Positions 40,861 to 45,042 of a DNA stretch of 45,042 nucleotides are shown here, piece after piece. Source of the stretch: Olavius sp. associated proteobacterium Delta 1 (GTDB taxonomy: Bacteria > Desulfobacterota > Desulfobacteria > Desulfobacterales > JAFDCJ01); NCBI GenBank assembly GCA_902749685.1, contig CACVKW010000552.1, positions 1-45,042 of the forward strand, in the 5' to 3' direction. Each line of letters opens with the position of its first letter. The first letter of the stretch is position 1. Below the pieces are notes generated by a model that saw only the letters and a list, made by a program, of their open reading frames with translations, had not been told where the DNA came from and made no database searches. The position numbers and the translations under genes were made by a program.

Positions 40861-41913
40861 TTAAGGAATCAACACCGCCCGCCCCTGAATCTTGCCGTTA
40901 TTTAAATCTTTAAGCGCCAAATTGGCATCGGAAAGCTTATATTCCTTAATGGCAAGTTCGACGAGACCGCGATCGGCCAAGGCCATCAGTTCCGTCAGCT
41001 CGGCCCAGGTGCCGACCAGATTACCAATAATATTTCGCTCGGATATAATCAAATCGACTGCCGGTATTTGTATATCCTCACCATACCCGACGATATAGTA
41101 ATTGCCCATCGGCCGGGTCATGGCAAGCCCTTTGGCGGTGGTCCCTTTTTCACCGACAAAATCGATAACTGCCTCAGCACCAACCTCACCGGTCAGGTTT
41201 AAGACGGCCTCCACTTCCGAGCCATCGGCCTTGATGATGTGGTCGGCGCCGCTTTGTTTGGCAAGTTCCAAAGATGAATCGGAAATGTCGACGACAATCA
41301 CTTCGGAGGCACACATGGCCTTGAGGCACTGAATCCCGATGTGACCCAGACCGCCGGCACCAATGACCACGCAATATTCGCCGGGCAACAAGTGCCGTGT
41401 TGCTTTTTTGACAACGCGGTAGGCCGTCAGACCGGCATCCGAATAGGGTGCAACGTCTTTCGGTGCTAAGCTGGTCGGCAGTTTAACCAGGTTGCGTACG
41501 GATGTTTTAAGTGCTTCGGCATACCCCCCGTTTGAATCAAGACCCGGGAAAAGCCCATCGCCATGCATATCGTGACCCCGCCGGCATGCCAGGCAGGTTC
41601 CATTGGTAACCTTAGGGTGAACGATCACCGGATCTCCCTTTTTAAACTCTTCTACTTCCGTCCCGACTTCTTCCACCCACCCCGCGTTTTCATGCCCCAT
41701 GATCAGGGGTAGAAGACTATTGCCGTCCGGGTCCATATGAGGCCGCCACACACCTTCTATAATATGCAGATCTGTTCGGCAGACCCCGGCACCCCCGATA
41801 CGGACAATGACGTCGGTCGCTTTATCGATTTTAGGATCTTCGACGTTCTCCAGATTTACCCAATGCTCCGCAGTAAATTTATCATCGTATTGATTTAGCA
41901 CCTGCGCTTTCAT
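40861..41913 (-). CDS. Zinc-dependent medium-chain alcohol dehydrogenase
   Basis: 350 aa from MKAQVLNQYDDKF, preferred over an ATG three codons upstream because AAAGG sits 9 nt before it. Catalytic zinc residues are in GVCRTDLHIIEG and MGHENAGWVEEVG; the cofactor motif is VIGAGGLGHIGIQCL followed by VVDIS, an acidic end that favours NAD. The structural zinc lobe is reduced (TCLACRRGHDMHG, only two cysteines). It oxidises a primary or secondary alcohol or reduces the aldehyde. A broken paralogue of its C-terminus lies at 30904-31104. Confidence 0.85.
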   Translation of the reverse strand: MKAQVLNQYDDKFTAEHWVNLENVEDPKIDKATDVIVRIGGAGVCRTDLHIIEGVWRPHMDPDGNSLLPLIMGHENAGWVEEVGTEVEEFKKGDPVIVHPKVTNGTCLACRRGHDMHGDGLFPGLDSNGGYAEALKTSVRNLVKLPTSLAPKDVAPYSDAGLTAYRVVKKATRHLLPGEYCVVIGAGGLGHIGIQCLKAMCASEVIVVDISDSSLELAKQSGADHIIKADGSEVEAVLNLTGEVGAEAVIDFVGEKGTTAKGLAMTRPMGNYYIVGYGEDIQIPAVDLIISERNIIGNLVGTWAELTELMALADRGLVELAIKEYKLSDANLALKDLNNGKIQGRAVLIP

Positions 41914-42040
41914 TCTTTTCATCCTTTCTATTCATAAAATACCTCTTATCGAGGTTATCAATCATCTTATTTAAAATAATTGATGCATTTCTTTTGTCAA
42001 AATTTTTTTTTCTTTTCCAGTTGCCTGGATAATTATTATC

Positions 42041-42086
42041 CAATGTCCATGAAATAATTGACATTGAACTTTTACTCGGCTAATCA
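42041..42086 (+). promoter_or_regulatory. Putative promoter/operator of the DHH gene
   Basis: TTGACA (42058-42063) is followed after 17 nt by TAATCA (42081-42086), a poor -10. CAATGTC (42041-42047) and GACATTG (42060-42066) form an inverted repeat over the -35. Confidence 0.35.
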
Positions 42087-42136
42087 GGGAAAATCATGGC
42101 TACAATTTAAACCGAAGTTGGAAAAGGAGCTCAAAA

Positions 42137-43369
42137 TTGCGTGATCAATTAATTACTGCAATGGAAAACGCCATCGAGGAAGTCAGGCAATGGCCGAAGA
42201 AAGAGGTTCAGATATTTCACCACAACGACTCCGACGGCCTCAGTTCAGGGGCGATTTTGACCCGCACTTTTGAGCGGGCCGGCTATAGAATAAAGCGCTT
42301 TTGCCTGGAAAAGCCCTACCCGGCCCTGCTGCAAAAAGTATATGAACAGGACGGCGAAATCATTATTTTTGCCGACTTTGCCGGCCGCATCGCCCCCATG
42401 CTGTCGAATTTAAACCAGGGGCGCAATCTGACCCTGATTTTGGATCACCATGTGGCGGAGGCATCCACGGATCCGAGGGTTCATAACCTGGATCCCGACC
42501 TCTACGGTCTCAAAGGCGATCGGGATATCGCCGGTGCAACCACCTGCTATTTGTTTGCACACACCTGGAATCCGGCGAACAAGGATCTGGCAGTCATCGC
42601 CGCCATTGGTGCCGTGGGTGACGAATTTTTCGTGGATGGCTGCCTGGTCAGTGAGAACCGGGATGTGACCCTGGAAGCGGTGGCGCAGGGTAAAATGGAA
42701 ATCAAAGCGCAGGAGGTCGGAGAACGCTACTATCTCAACACCTCCGCTGGCCAGGTACCCTGCAATGAATTCGGGGCGTATCTGGACACCCTGGGAGCTG
42801 CCGGCTATTATCAGAACGGACCGGACATGGGGATTAAAGTTTGTCTTGAAGGTACTACGCCGGACTCCGACCAAATGCTGCAAGAGCTTAAAGCGGTTCA
42901 GGCCAGAGCATTCGAGCAGGAAATCCAGCGCATCAAATCAGGGGGCCTCAATAAGACGGAACACATCCAATGGTTTCAGGTAGAGAACCGATTTAATCCC
43001 ATGGGCGTCAAAATGATCGGTGTTTTTTGCTACGCCATTAAAGACTCCGACTTCATCGACCCCAAACGTTATGTGGCCGGCTACCAAATAATTCCCAATG
43101 AAATTCCGGGATTCGGCCCGATACCCATAGGCGATGTAAAAATATCGATGCGGGTTTCTGCTTTTATGGAGGGAAAAATCCGATCAGGCCGAGCAATGGG
43201 GTTGAACATATTACTGCCCGAAGCCACCAATAAGCTCGGCGGTTTTTCAGACGCCTGCCACAGCCTGACCGCCGCCACGACCGTAGCGATCGGCAAGGAA
43301 GAGGCCCTGATAGAAGAAATGGAAAAGATACTGGAAGTCGGAATGCGGAATGCGGAAGGTGGAAAATGA
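42137..43369 (+). CDS. DHH-family phosphoesterase
   Basis: 410 aa from TTG, with AAGGAG 7 nt upstream. DHH motif I is FHHNDSDGLSSG (Asp31, Asp33), motif II IIIFADFAG (Asp80) and motif III LILDHHVAEAS (Asp103, His104, His105). DHH proteins hydrolyse phosphodiesters (RecJ-type exonucleases, nanoRNases, cyclic dinucleotide phosphodiesterases); the specific substrate here is unknown. The C-terminal half lacks an obvious GGGH DHHA1 signature. Divergent from the dehydrogenase gene. Confidence 0.82.
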   Translation: MRDQLITAMENAIEEVRQWPKKEVQIFHHNDSDGLSSGAILTRTFERAGYRIKRFCLEKPYPALLQKVYEQDGEIIIFADFAGRIAPMLSNLNQGRNLTLILDHHVAEASTDPRVHNLDPDLYGLKGDRDIAGATTCYLFAHTWNPANKDLAVIAAIGAVGDEFFVDGCLVSENRDVTLEAVAQGKMEIKAQEVGERYYLNTSAGQVPCNEFGAYLDTLGAAGYYQNGPDMGIKVCLEGTTPDSDQMLQELKAVQARAFEQEIQRIKSGGLNKTEHIQWFQVENRFNPMGVKMIGVFCYAIKDSDFIDPKRYVAGYQIIPNEIPGFGPIPIGDVKISMRVSAFMEGKIRSGRAMGLNILLPEATNKLGGFSDACHSLTAATTVAIGKEEALIEEMEKILEVGMRNAEGGK

Positions 43370-43586
43370 AGAAACGTTGATAAATTATGATGAAATCGAG
43401 GACCCAAGCTCAAACGGCCCAGTGTTCATTGCATCCCGGGGCCTCTGAATTCAATAAAAAAACCTCTTGGATCTTATTTAAAAAAAACTAGCTGATTTTA
43501 TCCGTTCGGATAGAAACCAGGGGGCTTTAATGTGCCAAGGCGCTTGATATTGGTACCAACTATGAAAACACGGAAAGGATAAAATC

Positions 43587-44525
43587 ATGGGTAAAGGAAC
43601 TGCTTTCGGAAAAACGATCCTGATCGGCGATCAGTTTGTATTAAGAGAGGTACCGGCAATTGTGTCTTCAATTCCCTTAGAAACCGAATGTACCGTAGAG
43701 CGGCTGCCAGAGGGCGACGGTTGGGTACTGGAAGATAACCGCATCGAAGTGCCGGGCTATAAAAAGAAAAAAGAGCAGCAGCAGATTGATTCGATCAAAC
43801 ACATGCTGGAAGTGATGAAAATTGATGTTAAAAAATATCCTCTGAAAATAACCTACGGCGGATCGCTGTTGGCCGGCAGCGGTGTCGGCGCCAGTGCCGC
43901 CCACTGTGTTTCACTGGCCCGGGCCTTGAATGAAGAGTTTAACCTGGGGCTTTCCATCGACGAGATCAATCATTTTGGCTGGGAGGGCGAGTTTGCCTAC
44001 CACGGCACGCCCAGCGGTGTCGACAACACCGCCTCGACTTACGGGGGCCTGATTCAATACCATATTAAAAAAGGCGAGAAGACCTGGCAGCGGATCAATT
44101 TGAAAGAACCGGTCGAAGTCGTTCTCGGCAACAGCGGGGTGACTGCCGACACCTCAAAACTGGATGACCATGTTGAAGAACAGGAGAAAAATGACCCCAA
44201 CCTGTTTCAGGAACGCCTCCAAACCATCGCCCTGCAGTCCCAGGCCATGAAAAAAGCCCTGGAGAATTATGACCTGCCCAAAGTGGGAGATATCATGACA
44301 GCCAATCATGAAATCCTGATCAAAATGGATCTTTCCCACGAAACCCTGATCTACCTCTGTAATAAGGCCCGTGAATTGGGCGCTTTGGGCGCCAAGGTTA
44401 CCGGCGGCGGCCGCGGCGGTTATATGAATGCCCTGACTCCCGGCAAAGAGCTGCAGGAAAAAGTTGCTTCGGCCATGGAAAAGGAAGGATATAAAGTAAT
44501 ACGGGCCACGGTTGGCGGCGTGTGA
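43587..44525 (+). CDS. GHMP kinase, mevalonate kinase-like
   Basis: 312 aa. Motif 1 FGKTILIGDQFVLREVPAI replaces the usual G-E-H by G-D-Q; motif 2, the phosphate loop, is GSLLAGSGVGASAAH (92-106); the catalytic aspartate is Asp146 in HGTPSGVDNTASTYGG; motif 3 is GAKVTGGGRGGYM near 272-284. PSGVDNT is typical of mevalonate kinase. It phosphorylates a small alcohol with ATP. No other mevalonate pathway gene is in the window, so mevalonate itself is not assured as substrate. AAAGGA 7 nt before the ATG. Confidence 0.78.
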   Translation: MGKGTAFGKTILIGDQFVLREVPAIVSSIPLETECTVERLPEGDGWVLEDNRIEVPGYKKKKEQQQIDSIKHMLEVMKIDVKKYPLKITYGGSLLAGSGVGASAAHCVSLARALNEEFNLGLSIDEINHFGWEGEFAYHGTPSGVDNTASTYGGLIQYHIKKGEKTWQRINLKEPVEVVLGNSGVTADTSKLDDHVEEQEKNDPNLFQERLQTIALQSQAMKKALENYDLPKVGDIMTANHEILIKMDLSHETLIYLCNKARELGALGAKVTGGGRGGYMNALTPGKELQEKVASAMEKEGYKVIRATVGGV

Positions 44526-45042
44526 TTGCGATTTGGCGGGCGGAAATAAACCCCATATGCCTGAAATTGTTTTTGCCTGAGAGGCACTAAATTAAAGGAC
44601 ATCGAACCCTCCAGGCGGACAGGCATCGAAAGTCCGATTCGTCAGCGGCGAGCAATATTACAGTCGGAAACCTGGTTTATATTTCGTCAGATGACAAGAA
44701 GGGAGTAAACCGGATTTTCTTGAAAAAGCAGTATCAATGCCCTGATCTGTTACCTTCATAATTTCCACATGGTTTGGGATATCACGAAATAAAGCGGGAA
44801 TTATTTAATCTAACAGTTGATATTACAGAATTTGCACTTTCAAGGATTTGTGCAAGATTCTGACAGTTGACTTACGAAAAACTCCATAATCAGCCGACTG
44901 TGTTATGTTTTGCGTATCTTTAGGCCCGGGAGATCAAGGGTACTAAAGATAGATAGCAGTTGCGGTGCCAGTTTTAGTTATGTTGTGAACACCCTGGATC
45001 TACTTTTCTGGTTTTTATAAAGGAATGTATTTTCTTTGCTTA
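44526..45042. other. Gene-free window end
   Basis: I find no supported gene, RNA or clear palindrome in these 517 bp. Sequence becomes AT-rich towards the end; a promoter for a gene beyond the window is possible but not evident. Confidence 0.4.

Overview
The window looks like a chromosomal piece of a mesophilic, probably anaerobic bacterium of the Desulfobacterota (sulfate-reducer or syntroph type). This is an inference from gene content: an acylating aldehyde dehydrogenase, a DUF362 protein, a sigma-54 activator, and intergenic DNA packed with short-unit palindromes. There is no rRNA or tRNA to anchor the taxonomy.

Layout. (1) 1-2928: a broken transposase, then a large secreted FG-GAP repeat protein. 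(2) 3140-4722: what I read as a small integron-cassette cluster without an integrase. It holds a frameshifted vapBC pair, a lipoprotein and a truncated secreted protein, separated by two attC-like sites. (3) 4944-19611: a 13-gene minus-strand phosphonate cluster. In transcription order it is phnD, phnC, two phnE, a PstS-like binding protein, a PhnX-like phosphonatase, a truncated HAD, a phosphonate-associated zinc alcohol dehydrogenase, an EamA transporter, two divergent citrate-synthase-fold proteins, a PhnW-type aminotransferase and a SauS-like acylating aldehyde dehydrogenase, closed by a terminator. (4) 20227-23260: an HD protein whose stop codon comes from a MITE-like element, a Janus/PHPT-like protein and an MFS carrier. 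(5) 23478-26511: a MarR-controlled redox group with two secreted NTF2-like proteins. (6) 27290-31104: an AcoR-like activator with a damaged 5' end, then a graveyard of primase, group II intron and alcohol dehydrogenase fragments. (7) 31280-37005: a five-gene ABC importer whose two ATPases are of the glycerol GlpS/GlpT type. (8) 37090-44525: DUF362 protein, LipB, a free-standing lipoyl domain, SDR, Zn alcohol dehydrogenase, DHH phosphoesterase and a mevalonate-kinase-like GHMP kinase. (9) 44526-45042: no gene recognised.

How the genes fit. The simplest reading of region 3 is uptake of 2-aminoethylphosphonate by PhnCDE, transamination to phosphonoacetaldehyde (PhnW), C-P cleavage to acetaldehyde plus phosphate (PhnX-like HAD), and oxidation to acetyl-CoA by the acylating dehydrogenase. 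An alternative is direct acylation to a phosphonoacetyl- or sulfoacetyl-CoA. The two co-translated citrate-synthase-like proteins are not explained by either route. By eye they keep the first catalytic histidine but lack the second histidine and the aspartate. They are the best candidate for undescribed chemistry here.

A second theme is repeat load. Almost every long intergenic gap carries an imperfect palindrome built from short quasi-repeats, in about ten different sequence families, even inside the phosphonate operon.
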